Source: a virus. Taken from it: a stretch of DNA of 36,227 nt. The position numbers and the translations under genes are program-made. The notes beneath the pieces were generated by a model, which searched no databases, had not been told where the DNA came from, and was given only the letters and a program-made list of their open reading frames with translations. Below are positions 13,365 to 20,839 of this stretch, piece by piece. The DNA is taken from positions 1-36,227 of the IMG/VR virus record IMGVR_UViG_3300009703_000047, one strand, 5' to 3'. How positions within the stretch are numbered: the stretch's first letter is position 1; every line of letters begins with the position of its first letter.

Positions 13365-13711
13365 TATTTCTCCTTTAACATTCTTTGTAATTCAGCAGTT
13401 GAACCTACAAATAATGCATTAGTAACATTTTTTGGTGCATCATTTGGTACTTCTTTTAGTTTTTTCATTTTAGTTTGTAAATCGCCGAGTTTTTCTGTAA
13501 CATCTCCAACTTGTTTTATTAATTGTCCAGCAACCTCATATGCTCTAGGGTGCTGACTTTGTTGGGCTAAATCTAAAATACCTTGTATCGCATCTTGACC
13601 TCTCTCAACTAAGTTGTAAAAGTTCTGTCTTTGATACTCATAATCTCTATCAACATCTGGTGTTGAATCTATTTGATTAGTTTGATATAATTTTTCTGTT
13701 CCGTTACTCAT
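13364..13711 (-). CDS. 16: Terminase small subunit gp16
   Basis: This 115-residue helical protein matches the T4-like small terminase, which regulates gp17 and recognises DNA for packaging. The family pattern is clear: DYEYQRQNFYNLVERGQDAI, then GILDLAQQSQHPRAYEVAGQ followed by LIKQVGDVTEKLGDLQ, and the C-terminal LFVGSTAELQRMLK. T4 gp16 has 164 residues, so this is a compact form. Its ATG overlaps the stop of the oxygenase gene (TAATG). In T4, gp16 and gp17 are adjacent; here four small genes separate them. Confidence 0.93.
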   Translation of the reverse strand: MSNGTEKLYQTNQIDSTPDVDRDYEYQRQNFYNLVERGQDAIQGILDLAQQSQHPRAYEVAGQLIKQVGDVTEKLGDLQTKMKKLKEVPNDAPKNVTNALFVGSTAELQRMLKEK

Positions 13712-14274
13712 TAATCCATTTTACCTTCCTCTGGGTATAACCACCAACCCGTTGATATATATTTAGATTGATGATGAACTGGGTTTCCTCTATGTTGCCA
13801 AGGAAATGCGGCTGGAAATATTGCCATCATACCTTTTTTAGGTTGTACTCTAATATTTTCTAACAAAAATTCTGTTTCTCCCTCATTTTTCTTTATATCG
13901 TTTAGATATAATGTCCAAACTAAAACTCTACGAATATTTTTGTAGTGAGATATCTCTGAATGAAAATTATGAAATCCACCACCTTTGGGGTCTGTTTTTT
14001 GTATTTTAGTTTCTTTTGATATAAGTTTTTGATTCCCCCTATAAACATAAGGAAACTCCTCTAGATATAAATCTAAAGTTTTTCTTTTTACAATTTCTAT
14101 TTTATTATAAAGAGAAGAATCTATTGACACCCACTTTTGTAAATCTTTTCTTGTATCTCTATTTGCTGAAACAGTTTTAGAATCTTTATCTGACTCAAAC
14201 CAATCTAACATCTCTTGAACTAATTCATCTGAGGCTGCATTGTTATAAATTCTACAAAAATCACTTAATTTCAT
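13711..14274 (-). CDS. 2OG-Fe(II) oxygenase, prolyl-4-hydroxylase-like
   Basis: This 187-residue protein resembles small 2-oxoglutarate/Fe(II) dioxygenases common in marine T4-like phages. The iron site appears as H-x-E (His105-Ser-Glu107 in GGGFHNFHSE) plus His161 in PWQHRGNP, and Lys171 in SKYISTGWW sits where the 2-oxoglutarate-binding basic residue is expected. Other family blocks are RVLVWTLYLND and EGETEFLLENIRVQPKKGM. Glu instead of Asp in the metal triad is known in related phage and bacterial proteins. AAGGAG precedes the ATG. It is the last gene of the three-enzyme cassette inserted between gp15 and gp16. Its substrate is unknown. Confidence 0.85.
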   Translation of the reverse strand: MKLSDFCRIYNNAASDELVQEMLDWFESDKDSKTVSANRDTRKDLQKWVSIDSSLYNKIEIVKRKTLDLYLEEFPYVYRGNQKLISKETKIQKTDPKGGGFHNFHSEISHYKNIRRVLVWTLYLNDIKKNEGETEFLLENIRVQPKKGMMAIFPAAFPWQHRGNPVHHQSKYISTGWWLYPEEGKMD

Positions 14275-14277
14275 ATT

Positions 14278-14868
14278 TTACTCCTTGTAAATAAAAATAG
14301 GGTCTAATTTTTTATCTTTTTCAATTAACTCATATCCAATTGGAAATAATAATTTTTTTAAATTTTTTCTTTTTATTTCATTATCTAATTTTATTATCTC
14401 TACTTGTAAAGTTGGTTTATATTTTTTAATTGTTTCTATCCCACCAAGTATGATATCATATTCACTACCCTCTGCATCTATTTTAATAAAATTGGGTTCT
14501 AATTTATATGAATCTAATTTTTTTGTTGACCTAATAGTTTTTATAATATTAGATTTATATCCTTTTTCTTTCCATCTACTAAAATTTTCTTTATAAAAAG
14601 TAGATAATCCTTTATGAATTGTGTCTATGTAAAATTCTTTATATGAATCTGTTGAATGTAATGCTTGATTGTAATATATAAATTTTTCATCCTCTATTAA
14701 TTCTACATATGGATGACAATCAAATGCAACAACTTTTTCAAAGGCTTTTATATAAATTCTAGAGTGACTACCATTACAATATCCTATATCAACACAATTT
14801 TTAAATTCTTTTTGATATTCTAAATGTATATTTAGAGCATGAAAAATATTATCATCATCTTTTTTCAA
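14278..14868 (-). CDS. FkbM-family methyltransferase
   Basis: This 196-residue SAM-dependent methyltransferase has the FkbM pattern: motif I NCVDIGYCNGSHS (24-36), the acidic end of strand 2 VVAFDCHP (46-53), and the signature KLEPNFIKIDAEGSEYDIILGG (in two parts, 122-143). FkbM enzymes usually O-methylate sugars or polyketides. The start is TTG at 14868, whose last bases overlap the upstream TGA (TTGA); GGAAG lies just before it and no in-frame ATG follows soon. Together with the radical SAM and oxygenase genes it suggests modification of a glycan or other small acceptor. Confidence 0.87.
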   Translation of the reverse strand: MKKDDDNIFHALNIHLEYQKEFKNCVDIGYCNGSHSRIYIKAFEKVVAFDCHPYVELIEDEKFIYYNQALHSTDSYKEFYIDTIHKGLSTFYKENFSRWKEKGYKSNIIKTIRSTKKLDSYKLEPNFIKIDAEGSEYDIILGGIETIKKYKPTLQVEIIKLDNEIKRKNLKKLLFPIGYELIEKDKKLDPIFIYKE

Positions 14869-15794
14869 GTTCTTCCTGCTTTCATAAAAGTTCTGGTGCT
14901 TGTTTTGCCTCCTCTACGACCACAATATGTTTTACATATCTCGGGTGCATTTTCTGGATTATCTTTTAACATTTTATGAAAATCAATCCATTCTTTTGAG
15001 TTAATAATATCATTTACACTTTTCACATTACCTATACTAAATTTATCATCTGTTAGTTCTGGCAAAAAACTTAAATGTTGTTGCCCTGGTTGCCAATACC
15101 AACAACAAGGTAACAGTTTTCCTTGAAAATCCCAACCATATTCTTTATTTTTTAAACAGGCAGGATCAAATGTGTTTAAGTTTTGTTTTAATGTAAACCC
15201 CGTTTCTGGCTTTAGTGGATTCTCATCATCAAACCTTGACGATTCAATTAATAAAAATTCCATATTTTCGTCAACAGCCATTCCGTAGGCCTCAAAACTG
15301 TCATCCTCATTGTAATCAAAGACTATATATTGCCAAGAAACAAAAATTCCCATAGAAACACCAAGTTTCATCATTTCATATAACTTATTTCCATCTTGAT
15401 TGACACGATATTTGTGACTATCTTTTGGTAAACCATCTAATCCAAAAATCCATTTTGCATTTTTGTTTGCCTCAAATGCTTTTATATACCATTCTTTTGG
15501 TTGATGTGATGCTGATGTGTGAATTTGTACTTGAATATTTCTTTGATCACATAACTCTAACATTCTTATAAAGTTAGGATTGAAAACTGGGTCAGATATA
15601 TTTCCACAAAAAAGAATTCTTTCAAAATAATCTGCGATTTTTACAAAATCTTCAAATGATAAATCATTTTTTGGAATTTTTTGATTATGTTTAACATACC
15701 ACTGGCGATCACAACCACTACAACTTAAAGTGCATTTAGAAGATATGTCTAAATTTATTGCTTTTTCTCTACTTATCTGTTCCACTTGTTTCAT
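14865..15794 (-). CDS. Radical SAM protein with SPASM-like C-terminus
   Basis: From the ATG at 15794 the product has 309 residues; a TTG at 15815 and an ATG at 15809 are other in-frame options. The [4Fe-4S]-SAM motif C-T-L-S-C-S-G-C (CxxxCxxC) lies at residues 21-28 after NLDISSK. The C-terminal part has more Cys (PACLKNKE, LLPCCWYW, CKTYCGRRGG), as in SPASM or twitch domains that bind extra iron-sulfur clusters. Such enzymes modify peptides, sugars or cofactors; the substrate here is unknown. The gene overlaps gp15 by 26 bases and the methyltransferase by 4, so it is tightly built into the late neck operon. Confidence 0.88.
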   Translation of the reverse strand: MKQVEQISREKAINLDISSKCTLSCSGCDRQWYVKHNQKIPKNDLSFEDFVKIADYFERILFCGNISDPVFNPNFIRMLELCDQRNIQVQIHTSASHQPKEWYIKAFEANKNAKWIFGLDGLPKDSHKYRVNQDGNKLYEMMKLGVSMGIFVSWQYIVFDYNEDDSFEAYGMAVDENMEFLLIESSRFDDENPLKPETGFTLKQNLNTFDPACLKNKEYGWDFQGKLLPCCWYWQPGQQHLSFLPELTDDKFSIGNVKSVNDIINSKEWIDFHKMLKDNPENAPEICKTYCGRRGGKTSTRTFMKAGRT

Positions 15795-16575
15795 CAAAAT
15801 TCTTCGCATCCTCAAAGAAACTTATTGTTTCATTAAATCCAAAATCATCATCAGCAGTAGCTGTAGTTGGGTTTGGTGTTACTGTGATTCGTTGTTCTCT
15901 CGTAGGTTGTACCTCTGGTAAATTACTATATTGATCAACTTGAACTTGTTTAATAATTTTTGAATCTGTAACTGGTCCATAAAGATAAAATTTAGAAGTA
16001 AATCCTAAAGTATAGATTATTGCTCTTCTTTCTGTGAATTCTCCACGATAACTATCCTCATAAGATATAGAATTTAAAACAATGGGAACATCTCTTTTAA
16101 TTCCCATTTCAGGTATATCATTTATTGTAACAGTATAATCTGGTTGAAAGTATGGGAGTATTTGTTCTATCATTTGTAATGCATCATCTGATTGTTTTGC
16201 CATAGCATATAACTCAAAATCTAAATTATATGGAACTGGCATAAATTGACTATCTAGTTTTGATGTGACACCTGTTGTTCCTTGTACCTTTTTAAATTTT
16301 TGAACTCTGTTTAATTTTCTTGTGGAATCATAAGTTAAGTTTTGTATTTCAAATGCAAGTCTTGGTAAAGTAATTGCTACTTTACTATCTAAATTTGCAT
16401 CTTGATCTAATCTTGCAAGAAATTTTTGTTTCGGGCCATATGCAAGTGGAACTTTCATTTTTTGGACCACTGCTCCACTATTATTTTTTCTGACTAAATT
16501 TATGTTATTAAATATTGTACCAAAGGTTACAATTATTTTTCTAATGGTTTCGTGATAGAATTGTTGTCCTAACAT
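15769..16575 (-). CDS. 15: Tail sheath stabiliser / completion protein gp15
   Basis: This 268-residue protein (T4 gp15: 272) caps the tail and joins it to the neck. The start MLGQQFYHETIRKIIVTFGT followed by IFNNI, and KMKVPLAYGPKQKFLARLDQ, are hallmark gp15 blocks. LPRLAFEIQNLTYDSTRKLN and the QIEQILPYFQPDYTV-like region (MIEQILPYFQPDYTVTIND) follow. The C-terminal 40 residues are acidic. The ATG overlaps the gp14 stop (TAATG). Its 3' end is overlapped by the radical SAM gene. Confidence 0.96.
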   Translation of the reverse strand: MLGQQFYHETIRKIIVTFGTIFNNINLVRKNNSGAVVQKMKVPLAYGPKQKFLARLDQDANLDSKVAITLPRLAFEIQNLTYDSTRKLNRVQKFKKVQGTTGVTSKLDSQFMPVPYNLDFELYAMAKQSDDALQMIEQILPYFQPDYTVTINDIPEMGIKRDVPIVLNSISYEDSYRGEFTERRAIIYTLGFTSKFYLYGPVTDSKIIKQVQVDQYSNLPEVQPTREQRITVTPNPTTATADDDFGFNETISFFEDAKNFDETSGTDK

Positions 16576-17684
16576 TATGTGCTCCCTACATCACCGAATG
16601 GATTTGTTTCACTAAAATCTAAAATAGAATCATCAGCTGCATCAAATTGTTCATTCTGTGCGGTTGTATCTGTAGTACCATCTCCAACTTTGTATTCCTC
16701 TTGAAGTAAGAATGAGGTACCATCTTTTGTTTCTAGTATTATTCTTTCACCAACTGAAGTTGAATCATTTTCATGTAAGATATTATCTCCATCTGTTTCT
16801 TCTAATAACAATCCACCCTCAAAGAATAAGAAAGATTCTAGTGCAACATTTTCGTTGACAGCAGATGATTGTTCTAATGTAAATTGGAAATCTGAACTGT
16901 CTAATCCCAAACCTGACTCTATGGAATCTACTACATCAATACCTGTATCAATCGCTTCTGAACTGTATTCGTATTGTCTACATCTTAATTTATATACTGG
17001 GTTATTATCTAATTGATGAAAAGGTTCATCATGGTCTACAAAACTTATTTCAAACATTTTTGATAATATTGGGTGATAAACTAAATCACCTTCATTTGGT
17101 CTATCTCCACTTGTAGTCGCTGTGTCCATAATTAAATAAAATTCCATGCCACTTTCTTCAGATAATATCTTTGCAGTATTATCATCTTCTAATAAAAAAC
17201 TATCTCCAGCATTAGTTGAAGAACTGTCTGTTCCATCAATAAATATAAAACTTTTTGTTACTGTGCTTAATGTTGATGACAAAGTGGTTTGATTTAACGA
17301 CCCTGCTTCCAATAATATAGAACCGCCAGTAGAGCCAGTTCCATCTTCAAGTGTAATCTGACTATCTAATTCTTTAAATCTATCTTGATGAAGAACAAAG
17401 GTTACCTCGTTTCTATTCTCTAATCCAAATTGACTCATTATTTCTTTTTCGCCAGCATATCCACCAGAACCATCTTCAACATACATTTCTATTGGGTGTT
17501 GTCTTGTAAATTTAGATAAAGAATCTTCACCCAAAATATCATCTCTTGCAACAAGAGTTCTATCCATGTAATAAACATCATGGCCATAAATCTGTATTGC
17601 CTCTTTAATCAAATCACTATAAAGATTTCTTTCAGCCTTTATTGAATGAAGGTTGTTCGTATGAAATACTGAATTAACTGCCAT
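16575..17684 (-). CDS. 14: Neck protein gp14 with inserted repeat modules
   Basis: This is the T4-type neck protein, needed for joining head and tail. Family blocks are the N-terminal VFHTNNLHSIKAERNLYSDL with EAIQIYGHDVYYMDRTLV, FGLENRNEVTFVLHQDRF, GDLVYHPILSKMFEISFVDH and PFHQLDNNPVYKLRCRQYEY. At 369 residues it is over 100 longer than T4 gp14 (256). The excess is two insertions, at about 111-178 and 278-332, made of ILLE/LLLEE strands and one DGTD module (IFIDGTDSSSTNAGDSFLLE, 147-166). The first insertion splits the conserved blocks, so it was probably added to a standard gp14. GGGAT precedes the ATG. Confidence 0.94.
   Translation of the reverse strand: MAVNSVFHTNNLHSIKAERNLYSDLIKEAIQIYGHDVYYMDRTLVARDDILGEDSLSKFTRQHPIEMYVEDGSGGYAGEKEIMSQFGLENRNEVTFVLHQDRFKELDSQITLEDGTGSTGGSILLEAGSLNQTTLSSTLSTVTKSFIFIDGTDSSSTNAGDSFLLEDDNTAKILSEESGMEFYLIMDTATTSGDRPNEGDLVYHPILSKMFEISFVDHDEPFHQLDNNPVYKLRCRQYEYSSEAIDTGIDVVDSIESGLGLDSSDFQFTLEQSSAVNENVALESFLFFEGGLLLEETDGDNILHENDSTSVGERIILETKDGTSFLLQEEYKVGDGTTDTTAQNEQFDAADDSILDFSETNPFGDVGST
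17188..17250 (-). repeat. DGTD module copy in neck gp14
   Basis: This segment encodes IFIDGTDSSSTNAGDSFLLE, one copy of the dispersed module, within the first insertion of gp14. It is flanked by similar hydrophobic-acidic strands (SILLEAG, KILSEESG). Confidence 0.8.
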
Positions 17685-17686
17685 TA

Positions 17687-18499
17687 TTATCCCTTATGGA
17701 GAGTTGCTGGATATTGCATATTTTGTATTTGATCTTCTATGTTTGTAATCTCTTCTTGTGCTTGAGAGTAAATTTCTCCACCATTCATTTCTACTCCACC
17801 TAACATTTGCACACCTTGAAACTTTGATAAATTTGCACCCCATTGTTTTTTAATAAGTGCAGTTGCATATCTTTTTAAATGCATATCATTAAAAACATCT
17901 GTGTATGTTGCTGGGTCTAATTTCCTATAACATTCAATAACGATATAATCACCAGCAGTAACATCTTCATTCCAATCCATATCTAAATATAATCTGTTTT
18001 GATGTTCATAATGTCTTATTGGTATTTCTCCAACTAAAATATGACTTAAAAGGTCTATCTGGTCCATTACCATTTGATAATGTAAAATAGAACTTGATGT
18101 AAAATCATAGATATCATTTAATCTTATTTGATAACGAATATCAAAAAGACCATTCGTAGAAGAATCGTCAAATGGAAAAACTTGAACTACTGACAATACA
18201 CTACTTGGTACAGGTATAAATCCTTTTCCCTCTAACCAATCTGCTGTTATTGATGAAGATGCAGAATCCGTTGCAGTAGTTGTTTCATTCGTTGTGGCTC
18301 TGTCAATTTCTGCCTGAGTCATTTGATGTTTTAGATAAACTTTTTCAACAGAGTCATAATGGTAATGTGCAAAGTATTGAACTGCTTCATCAATCCTATC
18401 ATCAACTTGAGCATCTGTTACGTTAATATCAATAGCACCAAAGCCTAGTGCTCGTAAACAATAATCTTTAAATGTCGATTTTGAATTTGGTATGGCCAT
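17687..18499 (-). CDS. 13: Neck protein gp13
   Basis: This is the T4-type neck protein, which with gp14 completes the head before tail joining. The 270-residue product (T4: 309) starts MAIPNSKSTFKDYCLRALGF and continues with VTDAQVDDRIDEAVQYFAHY and HYDSVEKVYLKHQMTQ, typical of gp13. The C-terminal half has DLLSHILVGEIPIRHYEHQN, LYLDMDWNED and LKRYATALIKKQWGANLSKF. AAGGAAAA precedes the ATG, and an exact late octamer lies at 18518-18525. It is the first gene of a long coupled operon that reaches the unknown gene ending at 10122. Confidence 0.95.
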   Translation of the reverse strand: MAIPNSKSTFKDYCLRALGFGAIDINVTDAQVDDRIDEAVQYFAHYHYDSVEKVYLKHQMTQAEIDRATTNETTTATDSASSSITADWLEGKGFIPVPSSVLSVVQVFPFDDSSTNGLFDIRYQIRLNDIYDFTSSSILHYQMVMDQIDLLSHILVGEIPIRHYEHQNRLYLDMDWNEDVTAGDYIVIECYRKLDPATYTDVFNDMHLKRYATALIKKQWGANLSKFQGVQMLGGVEMNGGEIYSQAQEEITNIEDQIQNMQYPATLHKG

Positions 18500-18517
18500 C
18501 TTTTTTCCTTTATATAC

Positions 18518-18525
18518 TATTTATA
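18518..18525 (-). promoter_or_regulatory. T4-type late promoter for the gp13-gp17 operon
   Basis: An exact minus-strand TATAAATA lies 19 bases before the gp13 ATG, with a predicted start near 18512. No other exact minus-strand octamer was found between here and the inverted repeat at 10121-10169, so this promoter probably serves all 13 genes of the operon, enzyme cassette included. Confidence 0.8.
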
Positions 18526-18529
18526 TGTC

Positions 18530-18558
18530 TTGACATTTGTTATAAAGTAATATATAAT
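18530..18558 (+). promoter_or_regulatory. Perfect consensus sigma-70 promoter
   Basis: TTGACA (18530-18535) and TATAAT (18553-18558) are separated by exactly 17 bases. Transcription would start near 18565, about 24 bases before the first glycosyltransferase-like gene. It is divergent from, and only a few bases away from, the late promoter of gp13. The match to the bacterial housekeeping consensus is complete, which suggests strong early transcription by unmodified host polymerase. Confidence 0.85.
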
Positions 18559-18588
18559 TACTTTGTATTATAACATAAAGAGTATTTA

Positions 18589-19470
18589 ATGTCAAAAGTT
18601 ATTTTTAGTCTATACATAGATATACCTGAAAAAGATTTAGATTTGTTTGACACACATATTTTAAAAGAAAACGAAATATCTAGAAATCTTTTAACTAAAC
18701 AAGCCTTCAGAGATAACTATAATAAACTTATTGAGTGCAAAAAACGATACGCAGAAGCCGTGGGGGCAAAATTTGTATTATATGAGTATAATGAAGATTA
18801 TATAAGTTATAGAAATTATTGGAAAAAACATTTTCCTCAAATAACCGATTATAATATCGTTAACTTTTATAAACTTAAATGTATGTTTGCACTAAATCAT
18901 ATTTATGATGAAGTATTATATTTAGATTTTGATACGATACCAACAACAAACGAAAGTTTTTTTGAAAGATGGGATTTATCAAAAGGTATTGCATTATTAA
19001 ACAATAATAATAAAATAAGAAGTAAAGGTCAAAAAACTCATCAAATAACTGGCACAATTAGAAGCCCGTCTGCAAAATATTATAATGCACAAGCAATGTT
19101 ATTAGAAAATAATTACCCTCTAGATTGTGATGTTGTAAATACTGCGATCATTGGAATGACAAAAAAACATTCTATACAACTTAAATACTTTCATGGTATT
19201 GGAGAAACAATACGGCTAATGGATTATCTAAAAACTGAAGAATATGAAAGTGTATTTCCAAAAAACATCACTAAAATCTTTGGATATGATAATGAAACAA
19301 TATTCTCATATAAAATAAAAACGACAAATACACCTGTTCAATGGTTAGATAATGAATGGCATTATTTTTATGATGCAGAATTACATATTCCTAAAGAAAC
19401 TAAAATAATACACGCCATAAATAAACGATTTGATTTTTGTTGGAGGTTTTATGAAAAACTTGATCTTTAG
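18589..19470 (+). CDS. Glycosyltransferase-like protein, first of a tandem pair
   Basis: This 293-residue protein looks like a GT-A-type glycosyltransferase. The DxD-type motif that binds metal and nucleotide sugar is YLDFDTIPTT (111-120), preceded by a strand-helix region (FYKLKCMFALNHIYDEVL). A later VVNTAIIGM block fits the acceptor side of GT8-like enzymes, and the N-terminal strand is VIFSLYIDI. It is a paralogue of the next gene, with matching blocks in the same order. It is on the plus strand, opposite the structural genes, behind a perfect sigma-70 promoter, with a weak AAAGAG ribosome site. It probably modifies host or phage glycans early in infection; the substrate is unknown. Confidence 0.75.
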   Translation: MSKVIFSLYIDIPEKDLDLFDTHILKENEISRNLLTKQAFRDNYNKLIECKKRYAEAVGAKFVLYEYNEDYISYRNYWKKHFPQITDYNIVNFYKLKCMFALNHIYDEVLYLDFDTIPTTNESFFERWDLSKGIALLNNNNKIRSKGQKTHQITGTIRSPSAKYYNAQAMLLENNYPLDCDVVNTAIIGMTKKHSIQLKYFHGIGETIRLMDYLKTEEYESVFPKNITKIFGYDNETIFSYKIKTTNTPVQWLDNEWHYFYDAELHIPKETKIIHAINKRFDFCWRFYEKLDL

Positions 19471-20278
19471 TGTGTATTATGATATAGACAATATTGATAT
19501 AGATCACAATAAAAAACAAACAAATACTAAATCTCAATTAAAAAAATATTTTGACAAGTTAGTAGATAATAAAAAACAATATGCTAAAATTTGTGATGCA
19601 GATTTTGAATTAATTACTGATTTTGACACAAAGATAAGTTTTGATAATTTACAATTTCAAAAAATATTTTTATTAGAAGAGTTAGTAAAAGATTATGACA
19701 ACATTTTATATCTAGATTTAGATGTTGTTGTTAATACCAACAAAAACTTTTTCAAAAAGTTTGATATGAATACGATTTGTTGTAAAAGTTTTTATTGTAG
19801 TTTATATAATGAGTATGGTTTGAAAAATTCTGATTATAATCACATATCTAACGACATAGAAAATGAAATAAAAAATCTCGACAGGTATCATTGGGTTATT
19901 AAAGGTTATACAAAAGAAGCCATGATGAAATATCACGATATTTTTAAGGAAACTAATCTTGTGATAAACACAGCAATAGTTGGTGGTGGAAAAGAAGCAA
20001 TAAGTAAGTTAAAATTTTACGAAAACTTTTCTTCAATGTGTGATATGATAGAAAAATTAAAAAAAGATGAACTTTACCCAGATTATATCAGAGAAAAATT
20101 TGATATGAACAATGAAGTATTTTTTACATATCTTTTAGAGAAAAATAAACTACCATTTACAGACTTACCACAATGGTGGCATCAATTAATTTTAAAAGAA
20201 ACATCTCTTAAATGCACTGGTGTATCACAAGCCCAAATGTTACACATTATTGATAAAAATTTTAAGAGGATTTTTTGA
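19451..20278 (+). CDS. Glycosyltransferase-like protein, second of a tandem pair
   Basis: From the ATG at 19451, chosen because GGAGG lies four bases before it, the product has 275 residues. It overlaps the first glycosyltransferase-like gene by 20 bases. The DxD motif is YLDLDVVVNT (87-96). The same block order as its neighbour is seen: LIFSVYYDI at the start, a KKQYAKICDADFELI segment, the DxD strand, INTAIVGGG, and a Trp-rich end (LPQWWHQL). The gene runs tail to tail into the minus-strand gene ending at 20262, overlapping it by 17 bases, with no terminator visible between them. Confidence 0.75.
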   Translation: MKNLIFSVYYDIDNIDIDHNKKQTNTKSQLKKYFDKLVDNKKQYAKICDADFELITDFDTKISFDNLQFQKIFLLEELVKDYDNILYLDLDVVVNTNKNFFKKFDMNTICCKSFYCSLYNEYGLKNSDYNHISNDIENEIKNLDRYHWVIKGYTKEAMMKYHDIFKETNLVINTAIVGGGKEAISKLKFYENFSSMCDMIEKLKKDELYPDYIREKFDMNNEVFFTYLLEKNKLPFTDLPQWWHQLILKETSLKCTGVSQAQMLHIIDKNFKRIF

Positions 20279-20825
20279 TTTCTAAAAGTATTTCTAGTAT
20301 CTCTATTGGAGTTTTTGCTTTTCTTAATTTAGACTTTAATTCTCTATCTTGACACTCTCTTACTAAATCTAATTCAAATGCACCTAACTTAACAATGAAT
20401 AAATCTTCTTTTTGTTTGTCTGCATCAAAATCGTTAAAAAATAATTTTAACCCATAAGAGTAAAATTTAGTGTCTACTTTTGCAGAATTGCTCTCTGCAT
20501 CATAATATGCAACTGGGTCTATAAGTAACCCTTCTTCTTTTCCACATCTAATCGCAAACTCTCTAAATGCAGCCTCATCTCTTTTTATTCTTTGATAAGT
20601 ATTTTCGTGAAGAGTATCTAAATCAATTAATGACCATAATTTAGTAACGATTGGGTGAGGTTTACCTTTATCTTTTCCTATCTCAATCTTATCATTTATA
20701 TTAATTATTGTATTTTTTTGTTCAAGAGTAAGTGGGTCTTTCCATATTACATTTACCATCACTCTTTCATTGTCCACAAATTCTGCTGTGTAAAATGTAC
20801 TCTCATTAATATCATCTAAATTCAT
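20262..20825 (-). CDS. Unknown 187-residue protein upstream of the neck genes
   Basis: I do not recognise the family. The protein is soluble-looking, with an N-terminal beta-like half (FYTAEFVDNERVMVNVIWKD) and a helical C-terminus rich in Lys and Glu. Inside is IRCGKEEGLLIDPVAYYDAE. It has AAGGATAT before the ATG and follows the 317-residue virion protein by 14 bases, so it is probably transcribed from the late promoter at 21815-21822. Its position between tail-fibre-like genes and gp13 suggests a conserved virion or assembly protein, but that is only context. Its 3' end overlaps the convergent glycosyltransferase gene. Confidence 0.78.
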   Translation of the reverse strand: MNLDDINESTFYTAEFVDNERVMVNVIWKDPLTLEQKNTIININDKIEIGKDKGKPHPIVTKLWSLIDLDTLHENTYQRIKRDEAAFREFAIRCGKEEGLLIDPVAYYDAESNSAKVDTKFYSYGLKLFFNDFDADKQKEDLFIVKLGAFELDLVRECQDRELKSKLRKAKTPIEILEILLEIKKSS

Positions 20826-20839
20826 AATATATCCTTATT

